Assembly: GCA_030248215.1 (NCBI GenBank) | Contig: JASANG010000926.1 | Location: forward strand, 1 to 64,000 | Length of the DNA stretch: 64,000 nucleotides | Direction: 5' to 3' | Source of the DNA: Enoplolaimus lenunculus | Taxonomy: Eukaryota; Nematoda; Enoplea; Enoplida; Thoracostomopsidae | In this document: positions 11,202-22,345 of the stretch, piece after piece | Layout: the number at the start of each line of letters is the position of its first letter | Position numbering within the stretch: position 1 is the stretch's first letter | Notes under the pieces: generated by a model | What the model was told of the DNA's origin: nothing | Seen by the model: the letters and a program-made list of their open reading frames with translations, nothing else | Databases searched by the model: none | Position numbers and translations under genes: made by a program

Positions 11202-12137
11202 AAGTGACGTAAAATGACGAATTGATCAAGTGACGTAAAATGACGAATTGATCAAGTGACGTAAAATGACGAATTGATCAAGTGACGTAAAATGACGAAT
11301 TGATCAAGTGACGTAAAATGTCGAATTGATCAAGTGACGTAAAATGACGAATTGATCAAGTGACGTAAAATGACGAATTGATCAAGTGACGTAAAATGAC
11401 GAATTGATCAAGTGACGTAAAATGACGAATTGATCAAGTGACGTAAAATGACGAATTGATCAAGTGACGTAAAATGACGAATTGATCAAGTGACGTAAAA
11501 TGACGAATTGATCAAGTGACGTAAAATGACGAATTGATCAAGTGACGTAAAATGACGAATTGATCAAGTGACGTAAAATGACGAATTGATCAAGTGACGT
11601 AAAATGACGAATTGATCAAGTGACGTAAAATGACGAATTGATCAAGTGACGTAAAATGACGAATTGATCAAGTGACGTAAAATGACGAATTGATCAAGTG
11701 ACGTAAAATGACGAATTGATCAAGTGACGTAAAATGACGAATTGATCAAGTGACGTAAAATGACGAATTGATCAAGTGACGTAAAATGACGAATTGATCA
11801 AGTGACGTAAAATGACGAATTGATCAAGTGACGTAAAATGACGAATTGATCAAGTGACGTAAAATGACGAATTGATCAAGTGACGTAAAATGACGAATTG
11901 ATCAAGTGACGTAAAATGACGAATTGATCAAGTGACGTAAAATGACGAATTGATCAAGTGACGTAAAATGACGAATTGATCAAGTGACGTAAAATGACGA
12001 ATTGATCAAGTGACGTAAAATGACGAATTGATCAAGTGACGTAAAATGACGAATTGATCAAGTGACGTAAAATGACGAATTGATCAAGTGACGTAAAATG
12101 ACGAATTGATCAAGTGACGTAAAATGACGAATTGATC
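11202..12137. repeat. 26-bp satellite array, exactly 36 units
   Basis: The unit is AAGTGACGTAAAATGACG followed by AATTGATC. The array is 936 bp, 36 whole units, and I see only one substitution (TGTCG for TGACG at about 11,320). Each unit holds TGACGTAA, which resembles an ATF/CREB-type bZIP site, and each junction makes the palindrome TTGATCAA. The array starts and stops abruptly with no degenerate edge. The regulatory reading is speculative. Confidence 0.97.
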
Positions 12138-12350
12138 ACTTAAAATGAGACGTGTCACATTTCGGCATCCCAACCATTCCATCCATTTCTAACTAAGCGC
12201 GTTTCTAATATCACAACTTTCACCTTCAGTTTGCTTTTACGTACGACATACGAATTTGCGGAATGTTGTCTTAAATGTGTTTCACACAGTCAACAGCGGG
12301 CAATCATGTGATAAATTCATTAGCCAATCCAATTTAGGTACGGTACAGTT

Positions 12351-12765
12351 TAGGGATGTGCCGATACCAAAATTTTATGCCGATGCCGATCCGTATTTTG
12401 AAATTTTGCCGATGTAGAACCGATGCCGATTCCAACTATAGTACACCATGCTTAATAGACAGATAGGATACGTACTACATTACATCATTATATGAAGACA
12501 TAAATCGTAACCATCATAAACGATTAAAATTCCATATGAACGGTTCATATCAATTAGTTTTTCAAACACAAACGAAAAACAGATAACAATTTCCCTGAGC
12601 AAACACACTGATATGCGCCCAAAAATGAAATTGATAGCATTCCAACTGACTGTTACCTTTCAAAAAGTATCGGCAAAAAATCGGCAGTTTCTTTTGCAAT
12701 GTCGATGCCGATACTCACGAAAAGTGTTGATTGTTACCGATGTCGATTAATCGACACATCCCTAG
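12351..12765. mobile_element. hAT-type MITE, TAGGGATGTGCCGAT family
   Basis: A 415-bp element with TAGGGATGTGCCGAT at the left and ATCGACACATCCCTA at the right, rich in GCCGATGCCGAT. Flanks GTACAGTT and GCACAATT match at six of eight bases. Other copies are at 37,541-37,952 and 40,987-41,405, with a fragment at 40,333-40,500. Confidence 0.85.
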
Positions 12766-13022
12766 CACAATTACTATTCAATATGTAGACGCGAGATGCT
12801 AAAATTACTAAGCAAGTTTTTCTTAACAAATAATTTTATTCCCGTCATTTTGTACGAGTATTTTGTTAATACCCGGACCCGAATTGATTTGTTGTGAAAC
12901 CGTGGACTCTGAATTTTTTGGCGAACATCCCTACAATAATTGGACTCGGATAAAAATATTTCAGCGATTTTTCTGTTGATATCCCACGCAAAACTTCCCG
13001 CCCGGCGACCCGCACGCGGCCA

Positions 13023-13497
13023 CCCCACCGCCCACCGCACCCCCCCCCCGCCCCCCACCCCCCCCAAACCACCACCCCCCCCCACCAACCCAAAACCCAA
13101 AAACCAACCAAACCCCCCACCCCCACCACCAAACACACAACAACAAAAAAAAAAACAAAAAAAACAAAAAAAAAACAAAAACCAACACAAAAACCAAAAA
13201 CCAAAAACAAAACAAAAAAACAACAACAACCCAACTACACACACCTACACCCAAAAAAAAAAAATAAAATAATAATATATTAATAAAACACACATACACA
13301 CACACCCCCAACACCTCTCAAAATAAAAATCAAAAAAAAAACCACACACCAAACCAACCCCCCCCCCACCCCCACCCCAACAACAAAAAAAAGCAACAAA
13401 CCACACCCAACCCACCCACAAACCCCAAAACCCCAATCAAAAACACAAAACAACACCAACAACAATAAACACACAACAAACATCCAATAAAAAAAAA
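13023..13497. repeat. A/C-only low-complexity tract
   Basis: About 475 bases made almost wholly of A and C on the plus strand. Between 13,081 and 13,390 there is no G at all and only a handful of T. It has no fixed unit: it mixes CCCCCCACC, CAAAAACC and long A runs. The Gly/Val/Phe-rich minus-strand frames over it are artefacts. It may be an extreme low-complexity region or a poorly supported stretch of assembly. Confidence 0.9.
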
Positions 13498-14182
13498 TTT
13501 ATCATAGGGACACGGTAGTGTCTCCTATAATATGTTTCGTGCAAGTTTATTGCTAGACACTTTTTTGATTTTAAAACCATAGCTGTGAGGATTGCAAAAA
13601 AATTTTTGCACCTAAATATGTGTAAGGATGCGCCACATACATGCTGAAAGTTTCGTGTCTTTACTTTACTTGCACGTCTTGAAATTTAATAAAAACCGAC
13701 GAACTTTACGCAAAAACTTCGGCGATTTTGAGTCAGAATACGGTTTTTACGCAACACGTAGGAACAGACAAGTAAAGAGAAACGCTAAATTTAGTATGTA
13801 TAGGCCGTTTACCTGTTCATGACCCCGCATTAAATTCTTCAATTTTAAGCTGCAACTTCAACCAAAAACTGGTGAATCTTTTTTCCGAAGAAACGTATTT
13901 GTGCACGAGTGTTTGAAATAACTACAGAATGCAGCCGCTATATACTTCGGCAAAATAAACAACAGATTACAGTGTATAGAATAGCTTATTAATTGTTCAC
14001 AGATGATTTTTAATTCTAAAATATTTAAAGTGCAATCATTCATGACGATAGCTCAAAATTCGTTTTTCGTATTGTAATAATGTAACAACATAGCTAGTAT
14101 ATTGCAAATGGAACAGGAGCACGTGAAAGTTTAAAATCGATGGCCCATGTGTGGTTTCATATATTGATTTATTTTTGTGACT

Positions 14183-14419
14183 ATGCTTTCCGGCAAAATG
14201 AAAGATGCTAAAAACAGTGAATTGTACAACAAAATGGCTAAATCGCGAGAATATATTCTTGAAAGGCTTGTCGACATTCGTCATGGGCAACAGTTAGCCG
14301 ACTCTAAGGAAGCGGAAGCTCAAGTGGGTTTTCCAGTTATGTATTTAACAGTTTTTGTTGTCAACGTCATAAGTTTTATTGCGTTAACAATGACGTATTA
14401 TACCGTCTTTTTGCCATAG
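14183..14419 (+). CDS. 78-residue single-pass membrane protein, unknown
   Basis: ATG at 14,183 (preceded by an in-frame GTG that is unlikely to be used) to TAG at 14,417-14,419. The N-terminal ~45 residues are charged and helical (MLSGKMKDAKNSELYNKMAK, then REYILERLVDIRHG). A hydrophobic segment follows, roughly residues 50-75 (PVMYLTVFVVNVISFIALTM), ending YYTVFLP. It looks like a small C-tail-anchored or single-pass protein. No signal peptide, intron or known family was recognised. The balanced composition and amphipathic-then-hydrophobic order argue for a real gene over a chance frame. It lies 1.25 kb upstream of, and on the same strand as, the spartin exons; a shared transcript is possible but unproven. 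It could instead be a last exon of a longer gene. Confidence 0.5.
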   Translation: MLSGKMKDAKNSELYNKMAKSREYILERLVDIRHGQQLADSKEAEAQVGFPVMYLTVFVVNVISFIALTMTYYTVFLP

Positions 14420-14915
14420 GGGAATTTTTGTAGCATCTAGAACCTAATATGGTATATAAGGTTTGCCATTGTTTGTATATTACGTTTAATTGCAAGAATT
14501 AACCTGCGGATGTTTCAAATTTGTATTTCACGTTCGTAGATGCGGATGCCTTCCTGTTCTCGTTTCCAAGCGTTAAAGTTTGTTCGCGGTGAATTCAGAC
14601 GTCGATTTGCAGGCTAATTAATCCGGAATTATAAAATATTGGAATCGTAAAGTGGAAAAATACCGAAACCTGAACCGGATCAAGAAAACGAAAGGTACTT
14701 GTTACGAAAAAATTCATTTGAAAGCTATTTTATCGCTTTTAATGGTGTAGACACCGTTCAGAATGCCAAAATCCGGAAACAAATGCAGTAGCTGGGAAAC
14801 GTATGATAAATTAAGGAGTGTAACACAAATTGAAAATTATGGCAATAAACACGCTCAGACAGTTTAAGAAAAATAAGTATAAAAGAATAATATGCCAATT
14901 TTTGTTAAATTTTTG

Positions 14916-15104
14916 GGCCATGTTACTTTAAGGAGCGTCCAGGTTTCTGGTTGCTCCATAAAGAGTAGGTTTAGATTCTAGATTACATTTTTTGCTTAGG
15001 CTTAGACGCAGGCTTAGGAACATAAAATTTGCAATGCTTAGGCTTAGTCTTAGAGTTCGAAATACGCTTAATCTACTGTTACGCCCCTTAAAGTAACATC
15101 GGCC
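14916..15104. mobile_element. MITE, GGCCATGTTACTTTAAGG family, perfect 8-bp TSD
   Basis: A 189-bp element with inverted ends GGCCATGTTACTTTAAGG and TTAAAGTAACATCGGCC. It is flanked on both sides by AATTTTTG, a perfect 8-bp target duplication. The interior carries CTTAGGCTTAG words. A second copy is at 61,531-61,720. Type fits hAT-like MITEs. Confidence 0.88.
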
Positions 15105-15669
15105 AATTTTTGAAAGAGAAAAACTTTCAATACCGAAATTACAGGAAACATTTAACACTAATATTGACCAATGTATACAGGTTCAGATCAGTGTCATAAA
15201 TCTCGCTAATGCAGCCATGTTAATATTCTCAATAATACTGTTTGCAAACAACAGCAGCGTTAGCTCGTTGTTTTGTATTGGGAAATGCGTTATTTCCGTG
15301 ATAACGGTACAAAAAATCAGAATAACTGACAGCACTTCACTGTATTTTCTGTAGGAACCAGTGGTCGGTCGTACATATCTAGCCAATCAAAATGTAAAAT
15401 AAATGAATAAATGACGCAATTGTTGGAAGGAATAAACCAACTGCTAAATTCAGCCTGATACAGGCATGCTATCCAAATGTGGCTTAAGTTTTAGACTATT
15501 TTTTAAAAAATATCCGGCAAGTTAGAATACCGGAGGCGGATGTCGATTTTTCGACGGAGCCGCATATCCGGTTCATCTCTGATGTATAGTTAGTACTCGA
15601 TATTTGATGTGAAGTAGAATCTGTGGAAACGGGATGCAGGCAGTTCTTAACGTGTTCTTTACCTTTCAG

Positions 15670-15760
15670 GTGCTGCATCTGTTTACATGGGTTTGGAAGC
15701 AGCGGCGAAGGTTTTAGCGAAATGTATTGTAAATGAAACTGTTCAGGTTGTTAATTATAG
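15670..15760 (+). CDS. SPART: Spartin, penultimate exon (senescence domain)
   Basis: Spartin (SPG20) acts on lipid droplets, endosomes and mitochondria; its C-terminal half is the plant-senescence-associated domain. This 91-nt exon has a CCTTTCAG acceptor and a GTAACT donor. It enters needing two bases to finish a Gly codon, then reads AASVYMGLEAAAKVLAKCIV and NETVQVVNY, leaving AG to be completed by the next exon. The GLE-AAK-CIVN-ETVQ pattern followed by a [RK]YG matches the end of the spartin senescence domain. Upstream exons (MIT domain and start of the senescence domain) were not found, even though 1.25 kb lies free before it. Confidence 0.82.
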
Positions 15761-15926
15761 GTAACTGATTTTAATTATATTTTGAGAGCATATTTTGAGT
15801 TATGTCCATAACCTAATTGTTTTCTTACTAGGTTTACATAGCGAAATTTGGTTTGCGCTACCCTGTAACTGCAGTATGTTAAGCTTTCTATGTATGCATG
15901 CTCAATTATAGTGTTAATAATTTTAG

Positions 15927-16131
15927 ATATGGTGATGAATTTGGTACGCTAGCCGACAATGCATTGAAATCCACATACAACGTCGGAGTTATTGGATACA
16001 ATGTTGCTCATTTAGGACCGAAAGTGATTATAAAAAGAACGGCCAAGAAAACTGGGCTGGGAATTCTGCAGGATTTGGATAGACAAGCCAAGTGGTCTAA
16101 GCAAGCGGCAATCACAGATGGATCGAGTTGA
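15927..16131 (+). CDS. SPART: Spartin, last exon
   Basis: Follows a TTTTAG acceptor. With the AG carried from the previous exon it makes Arg and continues YGDEFGTLADNALKSTYNVG, VIGYNVAHLGPKVIIKRTA, KKTGLGILQDLDRQAK and ends WSKQAAITDGSS with TGA at 16,129-16,131. YG-x-AG-x(8)-A-x(4)-NVG-x(2)-YN-x(3)-G is the conserved tail of spartin proteins. The tail after the domain is short, about 20 residues. The intron before it is 166 bp. No strong AATAAA was seen directly after the stop. Confidence 0.85.
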
Positions 16132-16615
16132 GCTTAATAATCTTTCTGCTTTAGAGCGTTGCACAATGCAAGGACGTAGCCTTGAGGGCTAGGGTTTAGC
16201 ACCCCTTGCTCCTTAGCGCCTTCTGTCCAGGGGTTTTAAGAAATTTTTTCAGTTGGTAACTAGAAACCACGCATCGCAATTTTCATATAGCGTATTCCAA
16301 AATTTTCAAAACCTTTACTACAGCGGTGGCATGGTTTACTTTTTTGTATGCCATAGGTGGAACGTTTTTAATTTTACGCGATTTCACCGAAGTAGCATAG
16401 TTGTAGTTGTTGATATTTTTTATACTGGTGTCAATTTGCATAATACTGTAGTATTTTTGCTGTAACTGCATTATGGGCTAATAACATCATTTTTCCAGCC
16501 TGCGTTATGTTCAAAAATGTTTTCACTGTTTGTTGTCTAAAAGAGGCAAATGGCAATTCAATTTCCAAAATGAAACGTTTAATTAACACTTTTGTGGTGT
16601 TAAACGACGGTTAGG

Positions 16616-16991
16616 CAGGGTGTAAACGGATAGTAATAATAACGGAAACGGAAATAGATAGTGATCGAAATAACGTAACCGGAAAATGGATATTGAGGTA
16701 TAAGTTTCAAAGATGTTTTAGTTTTGGCCAACAATACAGAGGCGTGCAAATATGCAGGGGGCTTTCTAAAATTTCAAGAAAAGTATCGGATGCTTCGAAA
16801 TTTTCTTAGATTTTGGGTGTATTTAGCAATTTTTATTTCATTTCGAACCATTGTAGCATATCTGTAATGAAAATTGACAGTTATGTTCGTGACTTTAACT
16901 AATTTCGAACGTAAAAACAACAGACCTCTATTATTTCTATAAAGAAACGAACATCGATTTTTGCCGCAAACGGATATCTGGTTACACGCTG
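16616..16991. mobile_element. hAT-type MITE, CAGGGTGTAAACGG sub-family
   Basis: A 376-bp element from CAGGGTGTAAACGGATA to ATATCTGGTTACACGCTG. Flanks CGGTTAGG and TGGTTAGC match at six of eight bases. The interior uses AACGGAAACGG words in place of CCGGTTCCGG, a divergent lineage of the same architecture. Confidence 0.75.
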
Positions 16992-17763
16992 TGGTTAGCT
17001 AATAGCGAATTTCGTTCTTATGTTCATTCTGCTATAACAGAGACAATCTTTGAGTCTGTCGTTGAATAATATGCTTTTCAGACTGCACATAATTTGTTAG
17101 ATAGAAGGAGGGGAACTAAAATATTCGTAGTTGGGGTGCGCCACCTGTCACTCCCTTCAGTACCTACTTGCAACCTTGGCAGCCGCAGCTGACTTGCACA
17201 TCACTGCATTTTATTATCTTTATAAAACTGTGCGATTTTTTTCTACAAAACACGGGTAGAGTTCAAAATTTATAAAGCTTCATCCCGAATAACCGAATAG
17301 AAGACAGGCTGACTGGAGTACTGAGAGAACCGCAATATGACGCTTATATTTAGGCTTTACTTACACGTAAACTTGGGTTTATACTTAGGCTTATTTGTCA
17401 GGTTCTTACACTTAACATGTTTCGCCGTTACTGTCCAGAGCAGGTGCCAACTAACGGATGGATTCCGATTGTAGCTATACTATTTCAGTTTGCCAATTTC
17501 TCCAAACTAGAAGCTGCCTAAATGGCGGGTTCTGTGTGAAACGTTTCTGTATGTTGCATGTTGTTATTATCGCAATTTACTTTTGTATTGTGTTTCTGGG
17601 TTTTACACAGTTAAATTTGCAATTTGTCATTTTAAAATTTGTCTGCGTGTTCATGTTAGTAAATTTAAAGTTGAAAATTATACGCGAGTGATTAGGATAA
17701 TTGTCAGATATCTGATTCAACCGCCTTGCGTCGGTATTTAAAAATTGGTCTTGTAAAGGTTTG

Positions 17764-17955
17764 AAACTAGAAGTTAAAGTGCCCCGATAGGGCCATGAAA
17801 AAAGAATATGTTTCCAAACCAAGCCAGAAGAAATTTGTAAAGTGTAGAAACAAGTTGAAATAAATTTTCCTTTTTGAGCTAATTCGTAGTCAAATGGCAA
17901 AAATGCCCTAAATCCTGCTGAACATGTGGTATTTGCAACTGAAACATATTCGCTG
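17764..17955 (-). repeat. Left arm of a perfect 192-bp inverted repeat; odorant-receptor-like peptide
   Basis: The reverse complement of this segment equals 18,747-18,938 base for base, by eye, over all 192 positions. The arms are 791 bp apart. Read on the minus strand it stays open and contains TTCSAGFRAFLPFDYELAQK then GKFISTCFYTLQISSGLVWK. The [F/Y]RA-x-LPFD word followed by aromatic and Gln-rich hydrophobic sequence resembles the region between membrane segments of insect odorant receptors (7tm_6). I rate that family call low. No start, complete domain or splice chain was found, so it is treated as a gene fragment within a repeat. Confidence 0.75.
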
Positions 17956-18746
17956 CTTTTACATAGTGTAAACCAGAAAACCATTCAATAAATACTTCCG
18001 ACATTGGCGAAAAACGACCTCCGGTTCCGGTAGAGATTTGCCAGGTATGTAACTTTAAACCAGTTTTGAAAAGTTCAGTTGACGAGATTTCCCAACCAGA
18101 TAGCTTAAAACGATTTTTGCCAACACTTTTCAGATTATTGCTAAAAATAGCAAACTTAAAATCATTTAGATACCTAATTCTGTTTCACGTTTGGCTAAGG
18201 CAAAGTTTGTTGTCGCCGGACTGCCGTTTTTTCACCGTATGTTAAACGTTTGTGAAAAAGATAAGTGAAAAGAAAAAACGGATAATGACCAAAATAACGA
18301 AAACAAAATAACGGTAAAGATTCATCGAGGTTTCTAATAAATTTTTAGTTTTGGATGATTTTCGTTATTTTGATTATTTACGGAACAAATGCAGCCTATA
18401 CGTAGCGTTAAATTTCCACGATTTGGACTTCATTTAGAACTAATTTTGAGCATACAAACAGCTAAATTTTCGGTATTTTTGTAACGCAAATGGACATCGG
18501 ATTTTATTAAATGGATATATCCGGTTTAAAACCTTCTTCTTATCGCTTTTCGGATTTAATCGAGCCGTATAATTTTGAATTTATTTAGTAACATTTTTAG
18601 CGCTCTAATTGTATCTAATGATTGATGCCTGCAGTAAAAAATGGAAAGTTCAGTTTTTAAAATTTTTGACGAAGACAGTTCAAGGACGGAGACCAATTAT
18701 TATGAACCGTCCAAATTGTATGCACACGTAGCATTATTGTTCAACA

Positions 18747-18938
18747 CAGCGAATATGTTTCAGTTGCAAATACCACATGTTCAGCAGGATTTAGGGCATT
18801 TTTGCCATTTGACTACGAATTAGCTCAAAAAGGAAAATTTATTTCAACTTGTTTCTACACTTTACAAATTTCTTCTGGCTTGGTTTGGAAACATATTCTT
18901 TTTTCATGGCCCTATCGGGGCACTTTAACTTCTAGTTT
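18747..18938 (+). repeat. Right arm of the 192-bp inverted repeat; odorant-receptor-like peptide
   Basis: Plus-strand counterpart of 17,764-17,955. Here the frame runs on past the repeat as LTSSFIFIVILLVK to a stop at about 18,969, which adds a hydrophobic stretch. A possible TTTCAG acceptor lies just inside the left border of the arm. The neighbouring 18,640-18,740 bases encode a short charged open frame of unknown meaning. Which copy is the source and which the duplicate cannot be told from sequence. Confidence 0.75.
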
Positions 18939-19375
18939 TATTTTTATCGTCATTTTATTAGTAAAATGATTATTATTTCCACCGACTAATATTTAATAAA
19001 TACGTACCGGGATTTTTAATTCCAATCAAAATTTACCGGACCCGGAAGGTTAAAAATACGGGATCCAGAATTCCGGTTGCGTCCTGATGGCTACGTACGT
19101 GGATGGCAATATATACGTAAGTGTAGCTGTCATATAAATTTTTGGTTCCGGGTTCCAAGTCCAATTCAAATCCAGATCCGTTTGCAAATTTGATTGACTT
19201 TGCATCTTTATCTTTCTAATTTATAGATACAATCAAATATAAACACAAAAATGTATCATTCATCCACTGGATTGTACACTACTTAAATCAAAATTAAAAA
19301 ATTGACCAACGACAAAATGATAATTAAACTCGGCTTTAACCGAATCAAAGACATTTTGTTCATAACTTTGAAAAC

Positions 19376-19682
19376 TTAAGCCTCATTCACACGTGCAAGT
19401 TTTTGCAGCGAGAACTCGCCGCTGCAACTTGCACGAAATACTTGCAGCTGCAAGACCTTTCAAAGGAACATTCCGACTGACCAATCAAACTGCAGGTGTT
19501 ACAAATTCAAGCGACTTGCAGCTGCGTTCACAGTTGCGAATTAAATCCAATAAGATAAATTCCAGTGAATAATTTTGCAGCTGCAAGAACTTCAAAGCTG
19601 TTTTGTGACCAAACATGCGCATGCAAGTTGCAGTTGCAAGTTTTGCTGCAAAAACTTACACGTAGTATGAATATAGGACTTA
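19376..19682. mobile_element. MITE rich in CTTGCAGCTGCAAG palindromes
   Basis: Ends are CCTCATTCACACGTGCAAG and, inverted, CCTATATTCATACTACGTG, followed on each side by AGTTTTTGCAGC. The interior repeats CTTGCAGCTGCAAG several times. About 307 bp; no target duplication resolved. Confidence 0.7.
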
Positions 19683-20510
19683 ACAAATGTGGCGCATTCT
19701 CAAACGTGTCGAATCCCACCCGTCCTCGAATGCATCCAACACTGCCTGCCTGTGACACAAAGACATCTTCAGCGTCCAGAGCAGCGGTGGCAGGATTTTA
19801 CTATGTATACATACATATAAAAAATAACACATATATATCTAATATATGTAGCAATTGTTTATTATTTGGCCAAATAATATCGTGTCATTATATTAAAATT
19901 TAAAACCAAACCCATTCACAAAATTACGTCAAATCACGCACAAGCATCAATCGTGGCGTCTGTATCAACGTCAGAAACAACACAATTCAACAAATCGAGA
20001 AACGGCTCTCAATAACTCAACTGCTGGGTTCAGTTAAACTTGAGCCGCCAGACGTAAATAAAACGAAAAAGCTGAGTTACAATTCTACCATTGTTATATG
20101 TCAACAAGACGAACCGTACAACACATTGACAACTCGAGTCAAGACTCAACAATTGAGGGTCACAAGGGTAATGAATCGAATATTCATGGGTCATAGTGAA
20201 TCACAGCGCAAGGGAGGGCACCCATCTCAATTACTATACCCCCAGCCGGTATAACGCCACAAGAACTGCTCGCAAACACAAGTTTCCAATTCAGCACAAT
20301 ACGAAATGCTGTCGAATGAAAAACAATTACCTAATTCATTAATTCGATTTACAATTAATTGAATTACGTGAACATTAAACAAACATCGCAATTATCGAAG
20401 CACAACATCCATAACAGATCAACAACCAAGTGAAACTTCAGTCAATTTCAGATTTGCGCTCATCACACAGCTGTTCTATTATATTCTGTTTCTCTTATAA
20501 CTCAAAAAAC
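19683..20510. other. No gene recognised
   Basis: AT-rich, A+C-biased sequence with no supported exon, repeat or RNA gene. Confidence 0.6.
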
Positions 20511-20569
20511 ACAACAACAACAACAACAACAACAACAATAATAATAATAACAATAATAATAATAATAAT
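20511..20569. repeat. (CAA)n then (ATA)n microsatellite
   Basis: About ten CAA units run directly into ATA/ATAATAAT units. Simple sequence. Confidence 0.92.
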
Positions 20570-21149
20570 AAAACCACTGCCTCATCCTAAAATCCAGACA
20601 CACATCAAATGACTGCAAATGGCTGTGGTTCGCTATTTTTTTTCAATCAGCGCATTTAATTAACCAACCGCTTTTAAAACGGCTTTTAGCATCATCATTG
20701 GTGTGTCTGTCTCGGTTGTGTTTGTGTACGGAACCTAAATGTCCTTCTTTAGGTTCAAGGTTTTAGTACCGACTCTTCCTCCACCAGGCAGGCAAAACAA
20801 AGCTAACCAGTTACAATGGACTTTACATGTCATATATATATATATACGTACATATACGTATATAAACACAACGCATATATACAATAGCTGTACGTTGTAT
20901 ATTAAACCATGGATCAACCGGACATTAATTTTGCTGGATACCGGAACCGGATAGTAATTTTTTAACCGGAACCGGATGTCGGTTTCTGTCGGATATTAAA
21001 TCGGAAGTGGATATCCAGCAGCAGCAGTCGTTCCGTAAACTAGATCCTTCGAGACAGGCTAAAGGCGTAGGCTTTGCCTAAGGTTTAATAGGCTAAACGC
21101 TTCGGCTCTTAGGTTATACTAAGGGCATAAATGTAGCTTGTCTCATTTA

Positions 21150-21370
21150 CCGTTTTTTCCAGTAAAATATATGGCTGTCCTATTTATCCATTTCCTCAAA
21201 ACAGTCCTGTTCCCGGTTCCAATGCGTCAACGACAATATAAAGCTGTCCCGATTTTCCAACGAAATACAGAACTGTCCCATATTGCAATTTGCCCAAAAC
21301 ATGGCTGTCCCATTTTACCGGTTCTTCGTCAAAATACAGACAGAGTTGTCCAATTTCACCGGATGAGTGC
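21150..21370. repeat. Degenerate tandem repeat, AGCTGTCCCATTTTACCGG
   Basis: Five to six diverged units of about 45 bases, each with [A/G]GCTGTCC[C/T][A/G]TTT, then CCGGTT and AAAATACAG. Probably an amplified piece of a CCGG-containing MITE. Confidence 0.65.
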
Positions 21371-21867
21371 GAAAAAAAACTAACCGAAAATAACAACTCT
21401 ACCCTACCGGTTGCATCGCGATACGCACTGACAGTGAACCGTGAAACAGCTCAAAAACCACACGTAAATATATCGGCCGCGGCCGACGGATAGTAGCAAA
21501 CAGGTTGATAATAATTCTAGGCACGATTCACCGCAAACGATCCCAGTCTATCATCCTTAAATCTGCATCAAACTCGGACGTAACCTAACACAATTCTACT
21601 GATCCCGAGCGCCCGAACATAGCCAACAATAGAATATACTCATTATTCAACTTCAACAAAACCACCACAATAACATCAAACACCCAAAACCAATGAGGAA
21701 GCACATTCACCCCCCAAAATATCTTGCCTTTCCCAAGACCTCTTTTCTAGACAGATATAATTACCCAGCTAAAAAATACCACACACACCAGAATTGCCCT
21801 ACAAATGATCTCTAGCGGCTATAAACAAGCGATCGAGCCTGCTTAATCGTTCACTTCCGGAAAGCGG

Positions 21868-22345
21868 CCCATGTAAAGATCTGGGTCGGAGAGTTTTTCT
21901 GTGGGACTGCAATAGAGTAAGCTTAAGCTTTAGACTATTTTTTGCTTGGCTTAGGCTTAGGCTTAGGAATATGCCCATTCTTACGCTTAGGCTTAGGAAT
22001 ATGCGCATTCTTAGGCTTAGGCTTAGGAACTCATTTGTGCAACGATTACGATAGGCTTAGGAATATGCCCATTCTTACACTTAGGCTTTGGCTTTAACTT
22101 AGGCTTAGGAATATGCCCATTCTTACGCTTAAGCTTTGGCTTTAACTTAGGCTTAGGAATATGCCCATTCTTACGCTTAGGCTTTGGCTTTAACTTAGGC
22201 TTAGGAATATGCCCATTCTTACGCTTAGGCTTTGGCTTTAACTTAGGCTTAGGAATATGCCCATTCTTAGGCTTAGACTTTGGCTTAGGCTTAGGAATAT
22301 GCGTACAATACTGTTCGGCCCCCGGTTCTTTACACTGGTCCTGAA
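21868..22345. mobile_element. hAT-type MITE, GGCCCATGTAAAGATC family, with a 48-bp minisatellite
   Basis: Left end GGCCCATGTAAAGATCTGGG, right end CGGTTCTTTACACTGGTCC (inverted). Inside, 22,040-22,290 holds about five copies of a 48-bp unit built from CTTAGGAATATGCCCATTC and CGCTTAGGCTTTGGCTTTAA. Because 48 is a multiple of three, the minus strand is open and reads repeated KNGHIPKPKLKPKPKR; this is not a gene. Flanks resemble GGAAAGC/TGAAAGC. Confidence 0.8.

Noticed and set aside
12774-13483. Gly/Val/Phe/Trp-rich minus-strand frames
   Set aside because: They follow from the A/C-only tract, which cannot form most stop codons on the complement.
15181-15352. Hydrophobic plus-strand frame after a possible CAG acceptor upstream of spartin
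   Set aside because: It shows no senescence-domain pattern and stops in frame without a donor, so it is not a missing spartin exon.
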